Shown here: piece by piece, positions 8,910 through 15,887 of the stretch
How positions within the stretch are numbered: position 1 is the first letter of the stretch
Layout of the letters: each line of letters begins with the position of its first letter
Program-made: the position numbers and the translations under genes
DNA from: Burkholderiales bacterium
GTDB taxonomy: Bacteria; Pseudomonadota; Gammaproteobacteria; Burkholderiales; Burkholderiaceae_C
NCBI GenBank assembly: GCA_025351025.1
Contig: JANXWR010000134.1
Span: 1 to 38,517 of the forward strand
Length of the DNA stretch: 38,517 bases
Reading direction: 5' to 3'
The notes under the pieces: model-generated
What the model was told of the DNA's origin: nothing
The model's database searches: none
The model's input: the letters and a program-made list of their open reading frames with translations, nothing else

Positions 8910-8928
8910 GTACGCATGTGTACTATAG
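8910..8928 (-). promoter_or_regulatory. Candidate -10 box and palindromic operator, divergent region
   Basis: The 119-bp gap between the MaoC gene (minus) and the enoyl reductase (plus) is locally AT-richer. On the minus strand it reads TATAGT (good -10) running directly into TACACATGCGTA. On the plus strand the core is GTACGCATGTGTAC, a 12/14 palindrome. The same TAC-N6-[GT]TA arrangement directly after a -10 occurs before aliA and marR. A second, weaker inverted repeat, GCTTC-N8-GAAGC, lies at 8888-8905 and contains CCATACGC on the minus strand. A regulator-binding role is inferred. Confidence 0.45.
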
Positions 8929-8978
8929 CAAAGGATGGCACTCCGCAACTCGGGTGCAACCATGAGGGAGACGCGCCG

Positions 8979-9995
8979 ATGAGCCCGCCGATCAACCGCC
9001 AGGTGCTCCTGGCCAGCCGCCCCGAGGGCATCCCGCAGGCCGCGCATTTCAGGATCGTCGAGACGCCGGTTCCGGTGCCTGGGCCGGGCCAGATCGTGGT
9101 GCGCAACACCTGGCTCTCGGTCGAGCCGGCGATGCGCGGCTGGGTCAGCGCGGTAGCCAACTATTCGGAGCCGGTGGCCATCGGCGCCGTGATGCGCTCG
9201 TTCGCGGCGGGCTACATCGTCGCCTCGAACGACCCGGCCTGGCCGGTCGGCACTGCCGTCGCCGGGCTGTTCGGCTGGCAGGACTACGCGCTGGTCGACG
9301 CGGCGACGATCGGACGCCGCGTCGAGGAGACCGACCTGCCGCTCTCGACGGCGCTCGGCGTGCTCGGTCTCAACGGAGTCACCGCGCACTACGGATTGCT
9401 GCAGCTCGGCCAGCCCCGGCCCGGCGAGACCGTGGTCATTTCCACCGCTGCCGGCGCGGTCGGCTCCTGCGTCGGCCAGATCGCGCGACTGAAGGGATGC
9501 CGCGCTGTCGGCATTGCCGGCGGCCCGGCCAAGCGGGAGCTTTGCCGGAACAGCTTCGGCTTCGATGCCGCAGTCGACTACAAGGCCGGGGACTTCGTGC
9601 CGGCGCTGGCCGAAGCCTGCGCCGGCGGCGTCGACATCTACTTCGACAACACCGCCGGCGCCATCAGCGATGCGGTGATGACGCACCTGAACCCGGGCGC
9701 CCGCATCGTCATCTGCGGCACCGCGTCGGTGGCGAGCTGGGTACCGCCGCCGCAAGGGCCACGCGTCGAACGCCACCTGCTCGTGAAGCGGGCGCGCATG
9801 CAGGGCTTCGTCATCTTCGACCATCCCGAGTACCACGCACCGGCGCGTGCCGAGATCGCCGGCTGGCTGCGCGATGACGAGCTGACTTATCTCGAGGAAG
9901 TGCTCGACGGCATCGAGCACGCGCCCGATGCCATCGCCGGGCTCTATCGCGGCGACAACCTCGGCAAGCGGCTGATCCGCCTCGCCGAGACGTAG
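8979..9995 (+). CDS. NADP-dependent MDR-family enoyl reductase/oxidoreductase
   Basis: Medium-chain dehydrogenase/reductase of the CurA/YncB/prostaglandin-reductase (leukotriene B4 dehydrogenase-like) type, 338 aa, without the zinc ligands of alcohol dehydrogenases. Motifs: LSVEPAMRGW at the N-terminal catalytic domain, GLNGVTAHYGL, and the Rossmann segment STAAGAVGSCVGQIARLKG. Family members reduce activated C=C bonds of enones or enoyl-CoA-like substrates with NADPH. The track ORF starts at 8907; ATG 8979 is preferred because of GAGGGAG eight bases upstream. It is a monocistronic gene divergent from block A and convergent with block C (10 bp from the thioesterase stop). Probably removes a double bond in the same catabolic pathway; the substrate is unknown. 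Confidence 0.87.
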   Translation: MSPPINRQVLLASRPEGIPQAAHFRIVETPVPVPGPGQIVVRNTWLSVEPAMRGWVSAVANYSEPVAIGAVMRSFAAGYIVASNDPAWPVGTAVAGLFGWQDYALVDAATIGRRVEETDLPLSTALGVLGLNGVTAHYGLLQLGQPRPGETVVISTAAGAVGSCVGQIARLKGCRAVGIAGGPAKRELCRNSFGFDAAVDYKAGDFVPALAEACAGGVDIYFDNTAGAISDAVMTHLNPGARIVICGTASVASWVPPPQGPRVERHLLVKRARMQGFVIFDHPEYHAPARAEIAGWLRDDELTYLEEVLDGIEHAPDAIAGLYRGDNLGKRLIRLAET

Positions 9996-10005
9996 AACAC
10001 CGCGA

Positions 10006-10497
10006 TCAACCGCGGCGCGGCAGGCCGGGAAACCTCAGCGCGTGATCGCTGGCGCTTTCGGCCAGCAGCGGTCCACGCTTGAAGACGCCGCTGGTGCGCA
10101 AAGCCAGCGTGCCGTCGGCGTGGATCAGCCGTTGCGAGAAGACGAGGTTGCGCGTCACGCGCAGGATCTCGGCCTGGCCCTGCACCCAGGCGCCGAGCGG
10201 CGCCGCGGCCATGAAGTCCATCTGCAGGCTGATCGTCGGCAGGAACTGGCGCGGGATCTCGGCCTGGTATTGCGCCGCCGTCGAGATCAGGATGTCGGCA
10301 AACATCGCGAGCATGCCGCCATGGCAATTCTTGCCGGGGTTGACGTGCCCGGGCCCGACCCGAAAGCCCATCTGCAGATGCTCGTCGTGCCAGCGCGCAT
10401 AGAGCGGGCCGTTGCGGGTCGCGAACTCGCCGCCGATGTGCACCGGCTCGAAGCGGTCCGGCACAGGCGCCGATGTGTCTTCGCTGCTGTCGTTCAT
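10006..10497 (-). CDS. PaaI-type hot-dog acyl-CoA thioesterase
   Basis: Hot-dog thioesterase of about 163 aa. The family motif is CHGGMLAMFAD (HGG plus the downstream Asp), followed by SLQMDFMAAAPLG, typical of PaaI/YbgC-related enzymes that hydrolyse acyl-CoA to free acid and CoA. The track ORF begins at 10662, but that part overlaps the CoA-transferase-like gene. ATG 10497 overlaps its stop by 4 nt (ATGA) and is the natural coupled start. It is the last gene of minus-strand block C. A likely job is rescue of CoA trapped in dead-end or slowly turned-over ring CoA esters; this is inference from context. Confidence 0.86.
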   Translation of the reverse strand: MNDSSEDTSAPVPDRFEPVHIGGEFATRNGPLYARWHDEHLQMGFRVGPGHVNPGKNCHGGMLAMFADILISTAAQYQAEIPRQFLPTISLQMDFMAAAPLGAWVQGQAEILRVTRNLVFSQRLIHADGTLALRTSGVFKRGPLLAESASDHALRFPGLPRRG

Positions 10498-11732
10498 ACG
10501 CGCTTGCGGAGCTCGCTCCAGGCCTGCTCCAGGGAGTTGCGGTGTTCGGGGGCGGCGATGGCGATCAGGGCCTGCGCCCGCGCATCGAGAGACAGATGGC
10601 GCAACTCGGCGACGCCATGCTCGGTGACGACCGCGTCGGCCAGGTAGCGGGGCACCGTACAAAGCGCCTGCGCGTCGAGGGCCGGGACGATGCGCGAGAG
10701 GCTGCCTTTTTTCGCCGTCGCGCCCAGGCAGATCAGCAGCCTGCCGCCGGGCGAGGCGAGGGCGCCTGCTGCGAACGTCGGCAAGCCGCCCGCGCCGGCC
10801 TGGATGACGCCGCCGGCGCGCTCCGAGTTGACCTGGCCGAACAGGTCGACCTCGACCGCGCCGTTGATGGCGACGAAGCGCCGGATCGCGGCAATCGCCG
10901 TCACGTCATGCGTGTGCGCCACGTCGGTCAGCCAGAGCGGCTCGAGGCGGGCGCAGAAGTCGTGGAACCCGGTGTCGCCCAGCACGACCCCGGTCGTGAT
11001 GCGTGCATCACGATCGAGCGCGCCGCTGTCCCAGAGGGTTTGCAGCGCACTCGTGGCCATGCCGCCATGAAAGCGCAAACGGCGATGCGAGGACAAGGCG
11101 CCGGCCAGCGCCACCGGCACCGAGCCGATGCCGAACTGCACCGTATCGCCATCGCGCACGAGTGCCGCGACGTGAGCGCCGATCCGGGTCTCGACCTCGC
11201 CGCAGGCCGTCTCGGAGAAGGCGGTGAGGGGCAGATCCGCCTCGATGCCGAACTCGAGCTCCGAGACGTGGACGCGAAAGCTGGCGCGCGTGCGCGGCAG
11301 ACGTGGGTTGAAGTGAGCGATGCGGCGCTTTGCACGCGACCAGACCAGCGGCATGAAGTCGCTCGCCAGCCCCGGGCTGCACCAGCCCTCGGCATCGGGC
11401 GGCGTGAGCTGGGCGATTGCCAGGTCGGGCGGCGGGCTGTCGCGCAGATGGCGGACGATGCCGCGGTAGTCGAGGCTCAGCAGCTCGGCGCGCCCCTCGG
11501 CGAGGCCGGCGCGAACCGCCGGCGACATGAAATACGAGACCAGGCGCGCCTGCGCATGGACGGCGAGGTAGTCGATGCTGTCGATGCCCGGGAACTGCAC
11601 GCCCATGAAGGTCACGTCGCGGGCCCGTTCGGGATCGTCGCGCAGCTCGTCGCGCAGCAAGGGCGACTCGGTGCTCAGCGTCGAGACGAAAACACGGGCG
11701 CCGGGCTCGATGGCGTCAACTAGGCGCTTCAT
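10494..11732 (-). CDS. Acetyl-CoA hydrolase/CoA-transferase family protein, catalytic Glu absent
   Basis: Related to class I CoA-transferases of the 4-hydroxybutyrate CoA-transferase/acetyl-CoA hydrolase (Cat1/AbfT) family, 412 aa. The two-domain layout is recognisable: FGIGSVPVALAGAL before the active-site strand, and RVPR-like TVPRYLADAVVTEHGVAELR at the C-terminus. In active relatives the strand after the GIGxxP motif reads H-x-E-M, with Glu forming the glutamyl-CoA intermediate. Here it reads FHGGM, so the aligned residue is Gly224. Start ATG 11732 overlaps the MaoC stop by 4 nt; the longer track ORF (to 12206) reads through the MaoC frame. Function is therefore uncertain: a CoA-binding or hydrolase-like role is possible, whereas ping-pong transfer is doubtful. 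Confidence 0.82.
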   Translation of the reverse strand: MKRLVDAIEPGARVFVSTLSTESPLLRDELRDDPERARDVTFMGVQFPGIDSIDYLAVHAQARLVSYFMSPAVRAGLAEGRAELLSLDYRGIVRHLRDSPPPDLAIAQLTPPDAEGWCSPGLASDFMPLVWSRAKRRIAHFNPRLPRTRASFRVHVSELEFGIEADLPLTAFSETACGEVETRIGAHVAALVRDGDTVQFGIGSVPVALAGALSSHRRLRFHGGMATSALQTLWDSGALDRDARITTGVVLGDTGFHDFCARLEPLWLTDVAHTHDVTAIAAIRRFVAINGAVEVDLFGQVNSERAGGVIQAGAGGLPTFAAGALASPGGRLLICLGATAKKGSLSRIVPALDAQALCTVPRYLADAVVTEHGVAELRHLSLDARAQALIAIAAPEHRNSLEQAWSELRKRV

Positions 11733-12142
11733 GCGAGGGCCGGCTGCGCCGCGGTCGTGATGGAGATGCTGGCGCTGCCGGTCACGATCTCGGCGCCGCC
11801 TGCCGTGCGCACACGCAGCGCGTAGCGCGCGCAACCGGCTTCGGTGCCGGACAGTGCGGCGCTCACGTGCAGCGTGTCGCCGAGCAGGGCGACGCCGGTG
11901 AATCGGGTGTCGAGAGCGGCGACCGAGCCGGCGCCGAAGCGGTGCGTGAACAGGCGCGCGACCAAGGCCATCGTCAGCATGCCGTGCACCACCGGCCGCT
12001 CGAAGCCGGCCGCCCGCGCCACCTCGGCGTCGAGGTGCAAGGCGTTGTGATCGCCCGACGCCGCCGCGAACAGCGCGAGGTCGACGGCGGTGACGGGGCT
12101 GCCGGCCAGCGACAGCTCGCTCGGGAACGCGGTCTCGGTCAT
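11729..12142 (-). CDS. MaoC-type hydratase, catalytic half
   Basis: Hot-dog MaoC domain protein of 137 aa carrying an intact hydratase-2 type motif, ASGDHNALHLD, so both the Asp and His of (R)-enoyl-CoA hydratases are present. RPVVHGMLTMALVARLF follows, as in the family. It overlaps the preceding and following genes by 4 nt each. The upstream neighbour (12139-12588) is a MaoC N-terminal-type domain without this motif. The two small proteins together correspond to the two halves of a double hot-dog hydratase, as in two-subunit systems such as actinobacterial steroid hydratases. It likely hydrates an enoyl-CoA intermediate of the block C pathway. Confidence 0.86.
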   Translation of the reverse strand: MTETAFPSELSLAGSPVTAVDLALFAAASGDHNALHLDAEVARAAGFERPVVHGMLTMALVARLFTHRFGAGSVAALDTRFTGVALLGDTLHVSAALSGTEAGCARYALRVRTAGGAEIVTGSASISITTAAQPALA

Positions 12143-12588
12143 GCCGCCATCGTGTTGCGCACCAGGATCGTCTGCCGGCTGCTCGCCACCGGCCGATCGC
12201 CGACACGATAGTCGGTGTCGACGATGATGAAGGTCAGTGCGCCATTCTTCTTGTCGTGGATGTCGGTGATGGTCCGGCTCACCTCGACCGTGTCGCCGAC
12301 GTAGACAGGGCTCGCGTGGCTGAAGGCCTGCTCGGCATGCAGCACGCCGCGCATCGGCACGGCCAACAGCTCGAGCAACGCGGCGCTGCTGAAGTGCTCG
12401 CCTTCGATCGCCTTGAGAAAAGTCGGCGGCACCGGGCAGGCCGGATGACCGGCCGCGCGCGCCGCTGCGTCAGCGACGTAGATAGGGTCGGTCTCGCCGA
12501 TCGCCCGGCAGAACAGCCTGACCCGCCAGGCATCGACGCGCGCGATCGTCGGCACCGTGCGAAAGCCGATGCGGCTGCGATCGATCAT
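12139..12588 (-). CDS. MaoC N-terminal-type (FAS1-like) dehydratase partner subunit
   Basis: A 149-aa hot-dog protein resembling the MaoC N-terminal half: the first helix contains FCRAIGETDPIYVADAAARA, then CPVPPTFL, AEQAFSHASPVYVGDTV and a closing strand. No D-x-N-P-x-H catalytic motif is present, which is usual for the non-catalytic half. The track ORF starts at 12681, inside the upstream FadJ-like gene. ATG 12588 overlaps that gene's TGA by 4 nt and is preferred. It is predicted to form a heteromer with the product of 11729-12142, supplying the acyl-binding tunnel while the partner supplies Asp/His. Substrate unknown. Confidence 0.83.
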   Translation of the reverse strand: MIDRSRIGFRTVPTIARVDAWRVRLFCRAIGETDPIYVADAAARAAGHPACPVPPTFLKAIEGEHFSSAALLELLAVPMRGVLHAEQAFSHASPVYVGDTVEVSRTITDIHDKKNGALTFIIVDTDYRVGDRPVASSRQTILVRNTMAA

Positions 12589-14168
12589 GCACGGGCTCGC
12601 GCCAGCGCCGGCTCGAGCAGGGTCCAGGCGGCCAAGGTCGCGGCGTCGAAGTCGGCGAGCTGATGCTTGTGCTCGGCCCACAGCCAGGTGAGCGGGCCAC
12701 CGGTCCAGGCCGGGGTCACGCCCGAGAGGCAGGCCGCGACGTCGATGAAGGCGAGGTCGCCGGCGCCGGATTGCGTCGCGTAGCGAAGCGCGATCTGTGC
12801 CTGTTGCGCCAGCGGCAGGCCGCGCAGGCCCTGCAGCACGCTGGCCGGGCCCGGCGTGCGCCAGGGCAGCGACCAGAGCTTGCCAGCCAGGGCAGCCAGC
12901 GCGGCCGCGTCTTCGTCGCTGGCGCCGACGACCTCGAGCACGCGGCCGTAGGGACCGGCGGGCGAAAGCACGGCACGCGGGAAGGGCACTTCGCCGCCGC
13001 CAACCGTGCCTTCCTCGAGCACGCGCAGCGAAACCCGGTGCAGCCTGCCTTGCTGGTCGGTCAACGCCAGGGTGTCGGCCGGCAGGGTGGGGTCATTCGC
13101 CTGCGGCAGCTTCAGCTTGGCCAACGCTTCCGACCAGGCGCGCCGCGCCTCGCTGATGGCACCGACGGCGATGCGCTCGATGCGCATGGCGGCCGGCGCG
13201 GCGAGCTCGCGCTCGGCGCGCAGCCGCTCGAGGAACAAGGTGCGCACCATGTGGCCGGCGACGGGGCTGAACATCAGTCGCAGGAACTGGTTCATCTCGA
13301 CCGCGGTCGCTTCGGCCAGCGGCAGGCGCGCCCCCTTGAGCACGCTATCGACGATGGCGCTGTACGCCGGATAGAGGCCGAACGCCTCGGCATCGACGCC
13401 GTGGCGCAAGGCGACGGCCTGCGCCGTCGCTTCGTCGTGAGGGGGAACGTCGGCTTGCTCAAGACGGGCGAATTTCGCCCTCACGTCGTAGGGCTCGCCT
13501 TGCATGGTGCGTGCCAGCTCCTTGGCCGCGTCGACCAGGGTTGCCGCCGGCACCGTGCGCGCAAAGATGCCCAGGCGCACCGCGTCGATCGGTGCGATCG
13601 AGCGGCCGCTCAGCAGCAGGTCCATCGCCGGCTCGAAGCCGGCCAGGCGCGGCAGGCGCTGTGTGCCGCCTGCTCCAGGCAACAAGCCCCAACGCACCTC
13701 GGGAACGCCGATCTGGGTGCGCGCATCGTTGGTCACGAGCCGGGCACGACAGGCCAGCGCCAGCTCGAGACCGCCGCCGAGGGCGATGCCGTTGACAGCG
13801 GCGACCCACGGCTTGACGCTGGCCTCGAGGCGGACGAACTGGCGGCCGAGGCGGCCGCAGCGCTCGAACATCTGCGCGTGCGTGTCGGTCTTGGCCTGGT
13901 CGGTGTAGCCGCGCACCATCGCCAGGTCGGCGCCGGCCAGGAAGGTCGGCTTGGCCGAGGTGACGACGACGCTCTTCACCTGCGCATCGCTGTCGGCCCG
14001 GTCCATCAGGGCGTCGAGCGCATCCATCAGCTCGACCGAGAAGACGTTCATCGTCCGGCCGGGCATGTCGATGGTCGCCAGCAGCACGCCGTCCGCATCG
14101 AGCGTGCTGCGGATGACCGCCGCCACCGCGGCTTCGCCGTTCGCCACGGCGTCGTCGCCCGAACTCAT
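12585..14168 (-). CDS. FadJ-like enoyl-CoA hydratase with degenerate dehydrogenase half
   Basis: 527 aa. Residues 20-215 form a crotonase domain with both hydratase glutamates, Glu135 in GGGLELALAC and Glu157 in GVPEVRWGLLPGAGGTQ. A linker follows, including FLRLMFSPVAGHMVRTLFLE as in FadB/FadJ. After about residue 325 there is no GxGxxG Rossmann motif. Residues 405-455 (GRVLEVVGASDEDAAAL) and 470-497 (VTPAWTGGPLTWLW) nevertheless align by eye with the end of the NAD domain (the LVEV...GKTP...PGF block) and the GGPLR region of 3-hydroxyacyl-CoA dehydrogenases. It therefore looks like a multifunctional beta-oxidation protein that has lost the NAD site. It overlaps genes on both sides by 4 nt. 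The separate SDR BadH could supply the missing oxidation. Confidence 0.82.
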   Translation of the reverse strand: MSSGDDAVANGEAAVAAVIRSTLDADGVLLATIDMPGRTMNVFSVELMDALDALMDRADSDAQVKSVVVTSAKPTFLAGADLAMVRGYTDQAKTDTHAQMFERCGRLGRQFVRLEASVKPWVAAVNGIALGGGLELALACRARLVTNDARTQIGVPEVRWGLLPGAGGTQRLPRLAGFEPAMDLLLSGRSIAPIDAVRLGIFARTVPAATLVDAAKELARTMQGEPYDVRAKFARLEQADVPPHDEATAQAVALRHGVDAEAFGLYPAYSAIVDSVLKGARLPLAEATAVEMNQFLRLMFSPVAGHMVRTLFLERLRAERELAAPAAMRIERIAVGAISEARRAWSEALAKLKLPQANDPTLPADTLALTDQQGRLHRVSLRVLEEGTVGGGEVPFPRAVLSPAGPYGRVLEVVGASDEDAAALAALAGKLWSLPWRTPGPASVLQGLRGLPLAQQAQIALRYATQSGAGDLAFIDVAACLSGVTPAWTGGPLTWLWAEHKHQLADFDAATLAAWTLLEPALARARA

Positions 14169-14965
14169 CCGGCGTGCTTCTTGAAGTCGGGCTTGCGGCG
14201 CTCATTGAACGCCTTCACGCCTTCCTTCGATTCGTCCGTCTGGTAGAAGTGCTTGACGGTCTGGATACCGAGGAAGCCGATGCCGCGGATGGTCTCGGTG
14301 TCGGCGTTGAACGAGCGCTTGGCGATGGTGAGCGCGGTCGGGCTCATCTCGTTGATCTCCTTGCACCACTGGTCGACCTCGGCGTCGAGCTGGTCGTGCG
14401 GCACGACCTTGTTGACCAGGCCCATCTTCTCGGCGTCGGCGGCGCTGTACTTGCGGCACAGGAACCAGATCTCGCGCGCCTTCTTCTCGCCGACGATGCG
14501 CGCCAGGTAGGCCGTGCCCCAGCCGGGATCGACCGAGCCGACCTTGGGGCCGACCTGGCCGAAGGTGGCCTTCTCGCTGGCGATCGTCAAATCGCACAGC
14601 GTCGCGAAGACATTGCCGCCGCCGATCGCGAAGCCCTGTACCTTGGCGATCGAGACCTTGCGCAGATCGCGGAGCGCCGTCTGCATCTCTTCGATCGGCA
14701 TGCCGACGGTGCCGCGCGGGCCGTACAGGCCGTCCTCGCTCAAATGCACCTTCTGGTCGCCACCGGTGCAGAAGGCCTTGTCGCCCGCGCCCGAAAGCAC
14801 CATCACGTTGGCGCTCTTTTCCTCGTCCGCACGGCGCAGGCCGTCGATCAACTCCTCGAGCGTCTGGTTGCGAAAGGCGTTGTAGACCTCAGGCCGGTTG
14901 ATCGTGATACGGACGACGCCGTCGCGAACCTCGTAGAGGATGTCCTTGTATTCCTTGGATGTCAT
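14165..14965 (-). CDS. badI: 2-ketocyclohexanecarboxyl-CoA hydrolase (BadI-like ring cleavage)
   Basis: MenB/BadI-branch crotonase of 266 aa. BadI adds water to 2-ketocyclohexane-1-carboxyl-CoA and opens the ring to pimelyl-CoA. Very close resemblance to Rhodopseudomonas BadI is recognisable from memory in KDILYEVRDGVVRITINRPE, GDKAFCTGGDQ, GGGN, FGQVGPKVGSVDPG and the C-terminal RKPDFKKHAG. The VGPKVGSVDPG stretch with its Asp is diagnostic of this branch, which lacks the usual hydratase Glu. ATG 14965 has AGGGG upstream and overlaps the stop of a 35-codon small ORF by 4 nt; the longer track ORF is read-through. Substituted ring substrates are possible. The pairing with badH strongly supports the call. 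Confidence 0.9.
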   Translation of the reverse strand: MTSKEYKDILYEVRDGVVRITINRPEVYNAFRNQTLEELIDGLRRADEEKSANVMVLSGAGDKAFCTGGDQKVHLSEDGLYGPRGTVGMPIEEMQTALRDLRKVSIAKVQGFAIGGGNVFATLCDLTIASEKATFGQVGPKVGSVDPGWGTAYLARIVGEKKAREIWFLCRKYSAADAEKMGLVNKVVPHDQLDAEVDQWCKEINEMSPTALTIAKRSFNADTETIRGIGFLGIQTVKHFYQTDESKEGVKAFNERRKPDFKKHAG

Positions 14966-15069
14966 GACAGCCCCTCGTCCGACGAGTACGTCGCCCGGTC
15001 CGGCGAGGGGACGCGGGCCGGCTTGGGAGCGGCCCGGCGCTCGGCCCGAATGAGTTGTTGAATCTTCAT
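14962..15069 (-). CDS. Small ORF (35 aa) between badH and badI
   Basis: Not in the ORF track. It encodes a 35-residue, arginine/proline-rich peptide beginning MKIQQLIRAERRAAPKPARV. ATG 15069 has AAGGAG at good distance (AAGGAGACATTCCA before ATG), a stronger site than many long genes here. Its TGA overlaps the badI ATG in an ATGA arrangement, as at the neighbouring coupled genes. No homologue or domain is recognised. It may be a true microprotein or simply a leader ORF that couples badI translation to badH. The 12-bp gap to the badH stop would otherwise be a 116-bp unexplained spacer. Confidence 0.45.
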   Translation of the reverse strand: MKIQQLIRAERRAAPKPARVPSPDRATYSSDEGLS

Positions 15070-15081
15070 TGGAATGTCTCC

Positions 15082-15852
15082 TTATCCGTGCATCGAGAGG
15101 CCGCCCGAGACGCTGATCGTCTGGCCGGTCATGAAGGCGGCGTCGTCGCTGGCGAGAAACGCCACAAGGCCGGGGTAATCGTCTGGAACGCCGATGCGGC
15201 CGAGCGGCACGCCGCGCACCATCGAGTCGCGGATCTTCTGTCCCGCCTCGCCGGTGCCGACGAAGGCGTCCATCGCCGGCGTGTCGGTCGGGCCAGGGCA
15301 CACCGTGTTGACCGTGACGTTGCTGCGTGCCACCTCGCGAGCCAGCGCCTTGGCGAAGGCGATCGTCGCGCCCTTGCAGCCCGAGTAGACGACCTCGCCG
15401 GTGGAACCGACGCGCCCCGCGTCGGACGCGATGTTGACGATCCGCCCGCTCTTCCTCGCGGCCATGCCCTGGGCGACGGCGTGCGTCATGTGCAAGGGAC
15501 CGAACCAGTTGATGGCGGTGACCTTCTTCCAGAACGCCTCGTCGGTTTTCAGGAAGGGCATTGGCGTGTCCCAGCCGGCGTTGTTAACCAGGATGTCGGT
15601 GCCGGCGCCCGTCTTCGATTCGAAGCTGGCCACCGCGGCGGTGACGGCGGCGTAGTCGGTGATGTCGCAGGCGATGGCGACCGCCTTGCCGTCGACCGCC
15701 GCGATTGCCTTGACCGTGTCGCCGGCACCGTTTGCGTTGATGTCGAACACGCCGACGGTCACACCCTCGGCCGCCAGCCGTAGCGCGATGGCGCGGCCGA
15801 TGCCGCTGCCGGCGCCGGTGACGATGGCCGTCTTGCCTTTTAGTCCTCGCAT
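15082..15852 (-). CDS. badH: 2-hydroxycyclohexanecarboxyl-CoA dehydrogenase (BadH-like SDR)
   Basis: SDR of 256 aa. BadH oxidises 2-hydroxycyclohexane-1-carboxyl-CoA to the 2-keto form, the substrate of BadI. Features: TGAGSGIG near residues 12-19, a DI-ending strand (VFDIN) that favours NAD, VNNAGW, Ser in NIASDAGRVGSTGE, the catalytic YSGCK, CPGPTDTPA and the C-terminal FMTGQTISVSGGLSMHG. The segments NNAGWD, NIASDAGRVGS and SVSGGL match Rhodopseudomonas BadH as I remember it. ATG 15852 has AGGAG five bases upstream; the track ORF to 16938 is read-through of the thiolase region. It lies directly upstream of badI, as in the known cyclohexanecarboxylate cluster. Confidence 0.9.
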   Translation of the reverse strand: MRGLKGKTAIVTGAGSGIGRAIALRLAAEGVTVGVFDINANGAGDTVKAIAAVDGKAVAIACDITDYAAVTAAVASFESKTGAGTDILVNNAGWDTPMPFLKTDEAFWKKVTAINWFGPLHMTHAVAQGMAARKSGRIVNIASDAGRVGSTGEVVYSGCKGATIAFAKALAREVARSNVTVNTVCPGPTDTPAMDAFVGTGEAGQKIRDSMVRGVPLGRIGVPDDYPGLVAFLASDDAAFMTGQTISVSGGLSMHG

Positions 15853-15887
15853 GAAAACTCCTGTCGTCGTTGAAATCGATTCGTCGC

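Noticed and set aside
10000-10015. CCGCG-ATCAAC-CGCGG hairpin at the convergent junction of the MDR and thioesterase genes
   Set aside because: Only a 5-bp stem with no T-run on either strand, and it includes the thioesterase stop; too weak to call a terminator.
10494-12206. 570-aa version of the CoA-transferase-like protein as a fusion
   Set aside because: The first 158 residues are the MaoC gene read in another frame. ATG 11732 with a 4-nt overlap is the coupled start.
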